Shown in pieces: positions 1 to 6,969 of a stretch of DNA of 64,000 nt. Both the position numbers and the translations under genes were made by a program. Numbering within the stretch: the stretch's first letter is position 1; every line of letters begins with the position of its first letter. The stretch spans positions 1-64,000 of the forward strand of contig NZ_JAATVW010000017.1 of NCBI RefSeq assembly GCF_011947225.1, written 5' to 3'. The notes under the pieces are model-generated. The model ran no database searches. It saw only the letters and a list, made by a program, of their open reading frames with translations, and had not been told where the DNA came from. The stretch is from Planosporangium flavigriseum (lineage in GTDB: Bacteria > Actinomycetota > Actinomycetes > Mycobacteriales > Micromonosporaceae).

Positions 1-137
1 GCCAACCATCTTCAAAAGACAGCCGGCCGGGGTATCAAATAAACTTTGGCACTGGCTTTACAAGCACCCTGTTGAGTTCTCAAAGAACAACCACACACCC
101 GCCACAACCACCATCCAGTGGCCACAACCGGGGCAAC
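1..137 (-). promoter_or_regulatory. rRNA operon 5' leader (upstream of a 16S gene outside the window)
   Basis: Read on the minus strand, positions about 93-1 give the conserved actinobacterial pre-rRNA leader: the block TTTGAGAACTCAACAG at about 84-69, followed by GGTGCTTG, GCCAGTGCC and an AT-rich TTTGATACCCC stretch. In Micromonosporaceae this text lies a short distance before the mature 16S rRNA and carries processing and antitermination signals. The 16S gene itself must begin just left of position 1, so nothing of the mature rRNA is in the window. The same TTTGAGAACTCAACAG block can precede 23S, but the following GCCAGTGCC text favours 16S. This rests on recalled family sequence, not an alignment. 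Confidence 0.75.
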
Positions 138-143
138 TTCCTA

Positions 144-172
144 ACGCTACGCGATCGGAATCCCTGCGTCAA
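144..172 (-). promoter_or_regulatory. rRNA promoter, proximal (-35 TTGACG, 17 nt, -10 TAGCGT)
   Basis: On the minus strand TTGACG (172-167) is followed after 17 nt by TAGCGT (149-144), an excellent vegetative-sigma promoter aimed at the rRNA leader. It would start transcription near 137. Confidence 0.6.
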
Positions 173-316
173 ATCCTCGTTCGGACTTTCCTTGGGCTTG
201 CCACCGCGCATACCAACGCTCACCATCACGGTGATCGTTGGTATAGGTATCCAACAGACCGGCCGGCGGCACCACTGTCGCGGCGCAACACCCGCCCGGC
301 TCCTGCCGGCTTGCCA

Positions 317-345
317 ACTTTAGCCGAGCCACATCGCAACCGCAA
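317..345 (-). promoter_or_regulatory. rRNA promoter, middle (-35 TTGCGG, 17 nt, -10 TAAAGT)
   Basis: Minus-strand TTGCGG (345-340) and TAAAGT (322-317) are separated by 17 nt and face the rRNA leader. Multiple tandem promoters are usual for actinomycete rrn operons. Confidence 0.45.
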
Positions 346-452
346 GTCCATCAGGATTTCGCCTGCGATCGGCTCAACATCCACTTCCATTACCAGGAGG
401 TGGAACTCGCGGATCCGGCCGGTTTCCGTCCGGTGCCCCGCGGGCAGAGAGA

Positions 453-482
453 AAGTTACGTGTCCTTGGGTCTCAACGTCAA
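453..482 (-). promoter_or_regulatory. rRNA promoter, distal (-35 TTGACG, 18 nt, -10 TAACTT)
   Basis: Minus-strand TTGACG (482-477) and TAACTT (458-453) with an 18-nt spacer form a third promoter-like element in tandem upstream of the leader. The roughly 300 nt between this element and the leader hold no convincing gene. Confidence 0.45.
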
Positions 483-569
483 ATCGGCGCTGAATGTTCC
501 CGGTCACGTGCACTTTCCGAACGCGGCACTCTCCTTCCGCTCCACCGGTCTACGCAGTTCAATGGGCAC

Positions 570-827
570 ATGAGCCCGGCGTATCCCGGCACTGTCACTT
601 CCGAAGAGGTTGACCGCGCGACGACGACCATCGCTGGTGATGGTCTACTCGCTACCCTCGCACCGATCTGGCAGATCGTGATCGGAGGTTGCGTGCTTGT
701 CTGCCTTGTCGCCGCGTCCGTGCGGCTTGCACGCCGCGGACGGTCGCGGATGACCACCGCACTCCTCGTGACTGCAGCAGCCGTCGTCAGTCTCGCCGTC
801 ATCGGCGTTCTGACCAGCGGACGCTGA
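570..827 (+). CDS. small two-helix membrane protein, unknown function
   Basis: This 85-residue product has an acidic N-terminus (about 1-28). It is followed by a hydrophobic helix (about 30-50, LATLAPIWQIVIGGCVLVCLVAASV), a basic loop LARRGRSR, and a second helix (about 61-81). The basic loop between the helices predicts a cytoplasmic hairpin with both termini outside. No conserved catalytic motif is visible and I do not recognise a family. There is no clear ribosome binding site, and an antisense frame (838-479) is also open, so the gene call rests on the coherent two-helix pattern. It lies back to back with the rRNA promoters. The 210 nt after it (828-1037) hold no recognisable gene, only weak inverted repeats. 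Confidence 0.45.
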   Translation: MSPAYPGTVTSEEVDRATTTIAGDGLLATLAPIWQIVIGGCVLVCLVAASVRLARRGRSRMTTALLVTAAAVVSLAVIGVLTSGR

Positions 828-1037
828 TCACCGATCACAGTGGGTCGTACCAGTTATAACCACCCGGCCAGCAGAGGTATTCCACGCGGCGCGCCCCCGG
901 CACCTCACCGTCCGACGCTCACCGCACACCCCACCGGGCCGCGAAGGTTACAACACCCCTCGGTACCGGATATTCCGAGGCGGGTGGCGGTGCCACGACC
1001 GACGCGCATGCCGACGGCGCGGGACAGTGGCGCTTGC

Positions 1038-1841
1038 TCAGCTCGTTGTCAGCCGCCGGTTGGCGAGGCTCGGCAACTCTGCGCGGATCGTGCTCAGCCG
1101 GTCAAGGTCGAGATCGGCGACGGTGACCCCCACGGCGTCAGGCGCTTGAGCGATGACGGTCCCCCACGGGTCGACGATCATGCTGCGCCCGTAGCAGGTA
1201 CGGCCCGGGTCGTGATCACCAATCTGGCCAGCGGCGAGTACGTAGCACTGGTTTTCGATCGCGCGGGCCCGCAGCAACACCTCCCAGTGGTCCCGACCGG
1301 TGTGCATCATGAAAGCGGCTGGCACGACCAGGACGTTGGCGCCCGCAAGCGCCAGCCGCCGGTACAACTCCGGGAAGCGCAGGTCGTAACAGATGGATAG
1401 GCCGAGTCGCAGGTCGCTGACGTCTGCTACGACGGTCTCTGCACCGGGGGCCACGGCGCGCGACTCGTGGTAGGAAACCCGTCCGGGGATTTCGACGTCG
1501 TACAAATGGATCTTGCGATAGGTCGCGGCGAGCGTTCCGTCCGGCGCGAAGACCAGAGATGTGTTGTACGTCCGCTCGGGTTCAGGTCCGACCTCGTGGA
1601 ATGACCCGGCGTGGACCCACATGCCGAGGCCGCGGGCGGCGTCCGCGAAGAACGCGCCGAACTCCCCGTCGACCGGCTCCGGCTTGGGCGCTCCCCGCGC
1701 CGGCCCGAGGTAATCGACGTACTCCGGGAGCACCGCCATTTCGGCGCCGGCGGCAGCCGCCCGCTCGAGCAGGTCCCGTGCCACACGCAGGTTCTGCGCA
1801 CGATCATCGCGCGCGTTCAGCTGACAAACCGCCACCCTCAT
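1038..1841 (-). CDS. carbon-nitrogen hydrolase (nitrilase superfamily, Nit/omega-amidase-like)
   Basis: The product is a 267-residue amidase of the nitrilase superfamily, predicted cytosolic. The Glu-Lys-Cys catalytic triad is visible: E40 in LPEYVDYL, K110 in TYRKIHLYDVE and C151 in SICYDLRFPELY, the last matching the Nit-type signature closely. The length is normal for single-domain Nit proteins (260-280). Family members hydrolyse small amides such as deaminated glutathione or alpha-keto-glutaramate; the substrate cannot be fixed from sequence. It lies downstream of clpX in the same direction but is separated from it by a strong stem-loop (1854-1890), so it is probably transcribed separately or at a reduced level. 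The start gives MRVAVCQLNA, the expected first strand of the fold. Confidence 0.85.
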   Translation of the reverse strand: MRVAVCQLNARDDRAQNLRVARDLLERAAAAGAEMAVLPEYVDYLGPARGAPKPEPVDGEFGAFFADAARGLGMWVHAGSFHEVGPEPERTYNTSLVFAPDGTLAATYRKIHLYDVEIPGRVSYHESRAVAPGAETVVADVSDLRLGLSICYDLRFPELYRRLALAGANVLVVPAAFMMHTGRDHWEVLLRARAIENQCYVLAAGQIGDHDPGRTCYGRSMIVDPWGTVIAQAPDAVGVTVADLDLDRLSTIRAELPSLANRRLTTS

Positions 1842-1853
1842 GACGTGCAGCCT

Positions 1854-1890
1854 ATGCGGGTAGCAACAGCGGTTCCATTGCTACCCGCAT
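1854..1890 (-). terminator. stem-loop terminator after clpX
   Basis: A perfect 13-bp inverted repeat (1854-1866 with 1878-1890) with an 11-nt loop lies 20 nt after the clpX stop. There is no T-run, as is common for actinobacterial I-shaped terminators. Confidence 0.7.
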
Positions 1891-1909
1891 GTACCGGACC
1901 GCAAGAGGG

Positions 1910-3202
1910 TCAGGCGGACTTCTCCTCGCGCTGGTGCCTGCGCACCGTCTGGCGAGCCAGGTCGCGGGGAACGATGGTCGGAATGACCTTCTCCAGCACG
2001 ACCTCGCGGGTGATCAGAACGCGGCCGATATCGGGGTTGCTCGGCACTTCGTACATGACGGAGAGGAGAACCTCTTCCATGATCGCGCGGAGGCCACGCG
2101 CGCCCGTGCCTCGCAGGATCGCCTGATCGGCGATGGCCTCCAGAGCCTCGGGGGCGAACTCGAGCTCGACGCCGTCGAGCTCGAAGAGGCGCTGGTACTG
2201 CCGGACGAGGGCGTTGCGCGGCTCGGTCAGGATGCGGACCAGGGCCGGGCGGTCGAGACTGCGCACACTGGTGATCACCGGGAGCCGGCCGATGAACTCG
2301 GGGATCATGCCGAACTTAAGCAGGTCTTCCGGCATGACCTCGGCGAAGATGTCGTCGAGGTTGCGCTCCGAGACCGATCGCAGGTGAGCGCCGAACCCGA
2401 GCCCCTTCTTGCCGACCCGTGACTCGATGATTCGGTCGAGCCCGGCGAACGCGCCCCCGCAGATGAAGAGCACGTTCGTGGTGTCGATCTGAATGAACTC
2501 CTGGTGCGGGTGCTTTCGGCCGCCCTGCGGAGGAACGTTGGCCACCGTGCCCTCGATGATCTTTAGGAGGGCCTGCTGAACACCTTCACCGGAGACGTCG
2601 CGGGTGATCGACGGGTTTTCCGACTTCCGGGCGATCTTGTCGACCTCGTCGATGTAGACGATGCCGGTCTCCGCGCGACGGATGTCGTAGTCGGCCGCCT
2701 GGATCAGCTTGAGAAGGATGTTCTCGACATCCTCGCCGACGTAGCCCGCCTCCGTCAGCGCGGTGGCGTCAGCGATGGCGAACGGCACGTTGAGCATGCG
2801 CGCGAGGGTCTGCGCCAGGTGCGTCTTGCCGCATCCCGTGGGGCCGATGAGGAGGATGTTGGACTTTGCGAGCTCGACGTTGTCGGGGCCGGCAGCGCCC
2901 GCGGTATCCGCCTGGATCCGCTTGTAATGGTTGTAGACCGCAACGGCCAACGCCTTCTTGGCCTGCTCCTGGCCCACGACGTACTGGTCAAGGAAGGAGC
3001 AGATCTCCATCGGCTTGGGCAGCTCGTCCCACTTGACGTCGCCGGACTCCGCGAGCTCCTCTTCGATGATCTCGTTACACAGGTCGATGCACTCGTCGCA
3101 GATGTAGACGCCAGGCCCCGCGATGAGCTTCTTCACCTGCTTCTGCGATTTGCCGCAGAACGAGCACTTGAGTAGGTCGCCACCGTCGCCGATCCGTGCC
3201 AC
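1910..3202 (-). CDS. clpX: ClpX, ATPase subunit of the ClpXP protease
   Basis: This 430-residue AAA+ unfoldase recognises tagged substrates and feeds them into ClpP. The N-terminal zinc-binding domain has C13-x2-C16 and C35-x2-C38. Walker A is GPTGCGKT (120-127), Walker B is IVYIDEVDK, the pore loop is GYVGEDVE, and the sensor-2 region GTGARGLR is present. The ClpP-docking loop reads KKGLGFG, the LGF form of the IGF tripeptide. Full length and ending in a basic/acidic tail, it is the normal actinobacterial form. It is separated from clpP2 by a terminator (3551-3588) and 348 nt, so it should have its own promoter. Gene order clpX-clpP2-clpP1-tig matches M. tuberculosis Rv2457c to Rv2462c. Confidence 0.98.
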   Translation of the reverse strand: MARIGDGGDLLKCSFCGKSQKQVKKLIAGPGVYICDECIDLCNEIIEEELAESGDVKWDELPKPMEICSFLDQYVVGQEQAKKALAVAVYNHYKRIQADTAGAAGPDNVELAKSNILLIGPTGCGKTHLAQTLARMLNVPFAIADATALTEAGYVGEDVENILLKLIQAADYDIRRAETGIVYIDEVDKIARKSENPSITRDVSGEGVQQALLKIIEGTVANVPPQGGRKHPHQEFIQIDTTNVLFICGGAFAGLDRIIESRVGKKGLGFGAHLRSVSERNLDDIFAEVMPEDLLKFGMIPEFIGRLPVITSVRSLDRPALVRILTEPRNALVRQYQRLFELDGVELEFAPEALEAIADQAILRGTGARGLRAIMEEVLLSVMYEVPSNPDIGRVLITREVVLEKVIPTIVPRDLARQTVRRHQREEKSA

Positions 3203-3550
3203 CTACGTATCTCCCTGCCTTCACGGCCGGACCATCGTCCGGTCTTGCCCACCGCCGGAACGCCCGGCGCTTGTCGGCCCCTGGTGCCAGCCGCTGCCTC
3301 GACGTTACCCGGTTACGGGCGCTTATCCGACCCCTGCTGTGCGGTGTCTTCTCACTTGCCGTTCGTCGTCGGATGCGTTACGCGCAAATCCGGCTGAACG
3401 ACCCCGGCGGAGCGCCCATCGGTCGACAACGCCACTGGGGCGAGGTCGGGGCACCCGACGTCTTCAACGCTGATGGTACCGGTCAGCGGCGCTTCGACGA
3501 GAGGGCCGAGCACCGGATTTGCCGCTCAATTCCGCCACTAATGCCCGGAC
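3203..3550. other. intergenic region upstream of clpX
   Basis: These 348 nt separate the clpP2 terminator from clpX. Open frames here (for example 3196-3660 plus) have no conserved motif and no ribosome binding site, and I treat them as non-coding. The clpX promoter must lie here, but I see no -35/-10 pair good enough to place it. Confidence 0.5.
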
Positions 3551-3588
3551 GGGGAGGGGCGGATCGCCAATGGCGTCCGCCCCTCCCC
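3551..3588 (-). terminator. strong stem-loop terminator of clpP1-clpP2
   Basis: A perfect 13-bp GC-rich stem (3551-3563 with 3576-3588) has a further CGCC/GGCG pairing inside the loop. It begins 9 nt after the clpP2 stop. Confidence 0.8.
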
Positions 3589-3596
3589 CGCAGTCG

Positions 3597-4253
3597 TCAG
3601 CGAGCCGGCGTGAGCGTCGACTTCTTGCGGCTGGCGAGCACCTGGTCGACCAGGCCGTAGTCCTTGGCCTCTTCAGCGGTGAGGATCTTGTCCCGGTCAA
3701 TGTCCTTGCGGACCTTGTCGGGGCTTTGGCCGGAGTGCCGGGCCAGCAGGTCCTCCAGAAGCGTGCGCATCCGCAGGATCTCACGAGCCTGGATCTCGAT
3801 ATCGGACCCCTGCCCGTAGCCGCCCTCGGTGGCCGGCTGGTGGATGATGATCCGCGAGTTGGGAAGGGCCATCCGCTTGCCGGGCGTACCCGCGGACATC
3901 AGCACAGCCGCCGCCGAGGCGGCCTGCCCCAGGCAGACCGTCTGGATGTCCGGCCGGACGAACTGCATCGTGTCGTAGATCGCCGTCATGGCCGTGAACG
4001 AACCGCCCGGCGAGTTGATGTACATGACGATGTCGCGGTCCGGATCCATCGACTCGAGCGTGAGCAACTGGGCCATCACGTCGTTCGCCGACGCGTCGTC
4101 AATCTGGACGCCGAGGAAGATGATCCGCTCCTCGAACATCTTGTTGTACGGGTTCATCTCCTTGATCCCGTACGACGTGCGCTCCACGAACGACGGCAGG
4201 ATGTAGCGGTTGTGAACCTCACGCATGCCCGAGGACAGGCTCAGGTCAGTCAT
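3597..4253 (-). CDS. clpP2: ClpP2, ATP-dependent Clp protease proteolytic subunit
   Basis: This is a 218-residue serine peptidase subunit of the mixed ClpP1P2 tetradecamer. The catalytic triad is S113 (GQAASAA), H138 (IIIHQPA) and D188 (DRDKIL), with the oxyanion motif NSPGG near 80-84. The start is set at ATG 4253 because GAGGAG lies 7-8 nt upstream and it gives MTDLSLSS. A longer open frame reaching 4568 would run through the 3' end of clpP1 and is not credible. It follows clpP1 after only 11 nt and must be co-transcribed with it from the ClgR-associated promoter. In actinobacteria ClpP1 and ClpP2 assemble into a hetero-complex in which the ATPase docks mainly on the ClpP2 face. Confidence 0.97.
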   Translation of the reverse strand: MTDLSLSSGMREVHNRYILPSFVERTSYGIKEMNPYNKMFEERIIFLGVQIDDASANDVMAQLLTLESMDPDRDIVMYINSPGGSFTAMTAIYDTMQFVRPDIQTVCLGQAASAAAVLMSAGTPGKRMALPNSRIIIHQPATEGGYGQGSDIEIQAREILRMRTLLEDLLARHSGQSPDKVRKDIDRDKILTAEEAKDYGLVDQVLASRKKSTLTPAR

Positions 4254-4264
4254 CGTGCTTCTCC

Positions 4265-4897
4265 TCAGTCCCGGGTCCCGGCGCCGGCTGGCACCTGGCG
4301 CGCCCCGGTCACAACATGGTCGATGAAGCCGTAGTCCAGCGCCTCCTGGGAGGTGAACCAACGGTCGCGGTCCGAGTCGGCTTCGATCTGGCTCTGGGTC
4401 TGGCCGGTGTGGAAGGCCACACGATCCTGGAACATCCGCTTGGTGTAAAGCATCTGCTCCGCCTGGATCGCGATGTCGGACGCGGTGCCGCCGATGCCAC
4501 CGGACGGCTGGTGCATCATGATCCGGGCGTGCGGCAGCGCGAACCGCTTGCCCTTGGTGCCGGCGCACAGGAGCAGCTGGCCCATCGAAGCAGCCAGGCC
4601 CATCGCGACCGTCACGACGTCGTTACCGACGAACTGCATGGTGTCGTAGATCGCCATGCCGGCCGTGACCGAGCCACCGGGCGAGTTGATCCAGAGGTTG
4701 ATGTCGCGGTCCGGGTCTTCCGCGGCCAGCAGCAGCAGCTGCGCACAGATCCGGTTGGCGACCTGGTCGTTGACCTCGCTGCCGAGCAGGATGATCCGCT
4801 CCTTGAGCAGCCGGTTGTAGACCGAGTCGTCAAGGGCACCGAGGCCGGAATCGGCGCCTCGAGCGACCGGCGTCGCTGGAATGTGAAGGTCGGTCAT
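4265..4897 (-). CDS. clpP1: ClpP1, ATP-dependent Clp protease proteolytic subunit
   Basis: This 210-residue ClpP-family serine peptidase is the first gene of the clpP1-clpP2 operon. The triad is S104 (MGLAASMG), H129 (IMMHQPSGG) and D178 (DRDRWF), with NSPGG at 71-75. ATG 4897 is chosen because AAGGG lies 6 nt upstream and it gives [10 protein letters not shown]. An upstream extension to 5017 would cross the ClgR operator and the promoter region. A ClgR-type operator lies 68-100 nt before the start, consistent with ClgR activation of clpP1P2 known in Streptomyces, Corynebacterium and Mycobacterium. Confidence 0.97.
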   Translation of the reverse strand: MTDLHIPATPVARGADSGLGALDDSVYNRLLKERIILLGSEVNDQVANRICAQLLLLAAEDPDRDINLWINSPGGSVTAGMAIYDTMQFVGNDVVTVAMGLAASMGQLLLCAGTKGKRFALPHARIMMHQPSGGIGGTASDIAIQAEQMLYTKRMFQDRVAFHTGQTQSQIEADSDRDRWFTSQEALDYGFIDHVVTGARQVPAGAGTRD

Positions 4898-4964
4898 GGC
4901 AGCCCTTCGGAAGAGTTCTTGATATGCCGACAGTAACCTCTGGTGCCGACACGAGCTTCCGCCT

Positions 4965-4996
4965 GGGCAGGTTGTTCGCTCTGAGCGCACCTGCCC
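4965..4996. promoter_or_regulatory. ClgR-type operator nested in a longer palindrome
   Basis: Positions 4974-4990 read GTTCGC-TCTGA-GCGCAC on the plus strand, the CGC-N5-GCG core with flanks expected for ClgR, the activator of clpP1P2. Around it, perfect 8-bp arms GGGCAGGT (4965-4972) and ACCTGCCC (4989-4996) form a second dyad whose centre is offset by 1.5 bp. Position relative to clpP1 is right for an activator site. Assignment to ClgR is by motif and gene context. Confidence 0.75.
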
Positions 4997-5015
4997 GCGT
5001 AAACCCTGCTGAAAC

Positions 5016-5045
5016 ACGTAACACCCGCCGAGGCGGGTGTTACGT
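5016..5045 (-). terminator. stem-loop terminator of tig
   Basis: A perfect 14-bp inverted repeat (5016-5029 with 5032-5045) around a tiny loop lies 10 nt past the tig stop. It isolates tig from the clpP1 promoter. Confidence 0.8.
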
Positions 5046-5054
5046 CGTTAAATG

Positions 5055-6422
5055 TCAGCCCTCGTGGTCGTGGTCGTGGTCGTGATTGTGCTCGCCCTCC
5101 TCGGCGGGACCACGGAGGTCATCGAGCGAGAGCGGGTTACCCGCGGCGTCGCGGAGCTTGACCCGCTCCATGACCACGGAAAGCGCCTTGCCCCGGCGAA
5201 CGTCACCGAAGACGGCGGCGGCAAGGCCGGACCGGACGAGCTGGTCGTAGTACTGCTGCGGCGAGACACCGGCGCGCTGCGCGCGGTGGACGACCTCGTG
5301 GCCGAACTCGTCGTCGGAGACCTGGACCTGCTCGGCGTCCGCGAGCGTGTCGAGCACGAGCTGGATCCGCACACCCTCGACCGCCGCCTCGGCCAGCTCG
5401 TTGTCGAGATCCTCCTGGGCCTTGCCCTCGGACTGAAGGTACTCGTCCATCGAAGCGCCGATGCGCTGCAGCTGGTCGTTCATCGCCTCCTTGCGCTGCT
5501 CGACCTCCTCGCGCACGACGCCTTCCGGCGCCGGCACGTCGGCGGCCTCGACCAGCGCCTTCAGCGCCTTGTCCCGGGCGTCGTAGAGCTGCTCGACGCG
5601 CTTGACCCGCTCCAGCCGGGTACGCAGGTCGCCGCGCAGCTCCTCGAGCGTGTCGAACTCGCTCGCCAGCTGGGCGAAGTCGTCGTCGAGCTCGGGAAGC
5701 TGCTTCTCCTTGACGGTACGGACGGTCACCGCCACCTCGGCCTCGCGGCCGGCGTACTCGCCACCGACGAGCTGGGTGGTGAAGGTGGTCGACTCGTCGG
5801 CGGACATCCCGACCAGGACCTCGTCAAGGCCCGGGAGCAGCTGTCCGCTGCCCACCTCGTGGGAGACGTTGGTCGCGGTGCCGCCCGGCACTTCCTCGCC
5901 GTCCACGGTCGCGGCCAGGTCGAGCTGCACGTAGTCGCCGTTGGCGGCGGCCCGCTCGACGGTCTTCAGCGTGGAGAAGCGGTCCCGCAGGCCGGCGAGC
6001 TGCTCGTCGATCTCCTGGTCACCGATCTGGATCTCGTCGACGGTCACCTCGATCTCGTCGAGCGCCGGCAGCGTGATCTCCGGCCGTACGTCGACCTCGG
6101 CGGTGAACTTCAGCGGTGAGCCGTCGGCGAACTCGGTGATCTCCACCTCCGGGCGGCCGAGCGTCTTCACCTCGTGCTCGCGCACCGCGGCGAGGATCTG
6201 TGTCGGGATCGCGTCCTGCACGGCCTCGTTCAACACGGCACCGCGACCGACTCGCTGGTCGATCACCGCCGTCGGCACCTTGCCCCGCCGGAAGCCCGGG
6301 ACGGTGACCTGCGCGCCGATCTCGCGGTAGGCCTTCTTGAGGCTCGGTTCTAGCTCGGCGAACGGCACCTCGATGGCCAGCCGCACGCGGGTCGGGCTGA
6401 GAGTCTCGACGGTGCTCTTCAC
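5055..6422 (-). CDS. tig: trigger factor, ribosome-associated chaperone and prolyl isomerase
   Basis: This 455-residue trigger factor binds nascent chains at the ribosome exit. The ribosome-binding signature GFRRGKVP is visible near residues 44-51, followed by the FKBP-type PPIase domain (about 150-240, GDYVQLDLAATVDGEEV...LPGLDEVLVGM). A long helical C-terminal domain completes it. The start is GTG 6422: GAGGAG sits 6 nt upstream and translation gives the canonical KSTVETLSPTRVRLAIEVPF. The ATG at 6458 is rejected because it precedes the ribosome binding site. The C-terminus is unusual: after an acidic stretch it ends NHDHDHDHEG, encoded by tandem GTGGTC hexamers on the plus strand (5064-5084). 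It may bind metal, as His-rich tails of other trigger factors and SlyD do; that is inference. Confidence 0.96.
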   Translation of the reverse strand: MKSTVETLSPTRVRLAIEVPFAELEPSLKKAYREIGAQVTVPGFRRGKVPTAVIDQRVGRGAVLNEAVQDAIPTQILAAVREHEVKTLGRPEVEITEFADGSPLKFTAEVDVRPEITLPALDEIEVTVDEIQIGDQEIDEQLAGLRDRFSTLKTVERAAANGDYVQLDLAATVDGEEVPGGTATNVSHEVGSGQLLPGLDEVLVGMSADESTTFTTQLVGGEYAGREAEVAVTVRTVKEKQLPELDDDFAQLASEFDTLEELRGDLRTRLERVKRVEQLYDARDKALKALVEAADVPAPEGVVREEVEQRKEAMNDQLQRIGASMDEYLQSEGKAQEDLDNELAEAAVEGVRIQLVLDTLADAEQVQVSDDEFGHEVVHRAQRAGVSPQQYYDQLVRSGLAAAVFGDVRRGKALSVVMERVKLRDAAGNPLSLDDLRGPAEEGEHNHDHDHDHEG

Positions 6423-6545
6423 AGGTACTCCTCGGTAATGTGACGGACAAGGCCGCATCGGCCGCGAAAAGTCTAGGCGAGCCGGCCCGAGATCTTCACG
6501 GACGGGCTATACCCCCGCCGGCGGGACATCCGCCGGCGGTCTCGG

Positions 6546-6619
6546 TCGGGGTGGCGGGATTTGAACCCACGGCCCCTCGCTCCCAAAGCGAGTGCGCTAC
6601 CAAGCTGCGCCACACCCCG
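6546..6619 (-). tRNA. tRNA-Pro (TGG anticodon)
   Basis: The minus strand folds as a complete cloverleaf: acceptor CGGGGTG/CACCCCG, D arm GCGC..GCGC, anticodon stem CTCGC/GCGAG with loop TTTGGGA (anticodon TGG), and T arm GTGGG-TTCAAAT-CCCGC. The discriminator is A at 6546; the 3' CCA is not encoded. Confidence 0.97.
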
Positions 6620-6805
6620 GTGGCGTCGTGAAGTGTATGCGTTCGCGCGACCTCCCGTCGCGCCGCCCACCGCATCTGCGACCGTCGCCTTCGATGCCGG
6701 CCTCGGACGCGGGTGCGACGTCTCGAGATCTCGGGCACAGCCCCCGCGCACAGGGCCGCGAGTATTCGGTACCCTTGGTGCCGCGCCGCGCACACGCGTG
6801 GCGAC

Positions 6806-6879
6806 GCGGGCGTAGCTCAATGGCAGAGCTTCAGTCTTCCAAACTGACGGTGCGGGTTCGATTCCCGTCGCCCGCTCCA
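6806..6879 (+). tRNA. tRNA-Gly (TCC anticodon)
   Basis: Cloverleaf: acceptor GCGGGCG/CGCCCGC, D arm GCTC..GAGC, anticodon stem TCAGT/ACTGA with loop CTTCCAA (anticodon TCC), and T arm GCGGG-TTCGATT-CCCGT. CCA is encoded at 6877-6879. Confidence 0.97.
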
Positions 6880-6882
6880 CGA

Positions 6883-6928
6883 ACGAAGGCCCAGGTCATT
6901 GGCGCGATTGCCAGCCCTGGGCCTTCGT
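6883..6928 (+). terminator. terminator of tRNA-Gly
   Basis: Perfect 13-bp arms (6883-6895 with 6916-6928) and an inner TGGC/GCCA pairing lie just 4 nt after the tRNA CCA end. It may also end the convergent kinase transcript that stops at 6970. Confidence 0.7.
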
Positions 6929-6969
6929 CATGTCAACGGACATCGACCCAGCGGACCGCGCGCCGATCA

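Noticed and set aside
479-838. Minus-strand open frame of 119 codons over the small membrane gene
   Set aside because: Arg/Thr-rich text without hydrophobic or conserved segments; the plus-strand frame gives a coherent two-helix protein.
3196-3660. Plus-strand open frame between clpX and clpP2
   Set aside because: Runs through the clpP2 terminator and antisense to clpP2, with no ribosome binding site and no motif.
5052-6119. Long plus-strand frame antisense to tig
   Set aside because: A shadow of the high-GC3 tig gene; tig is unmistakable on the other strand.
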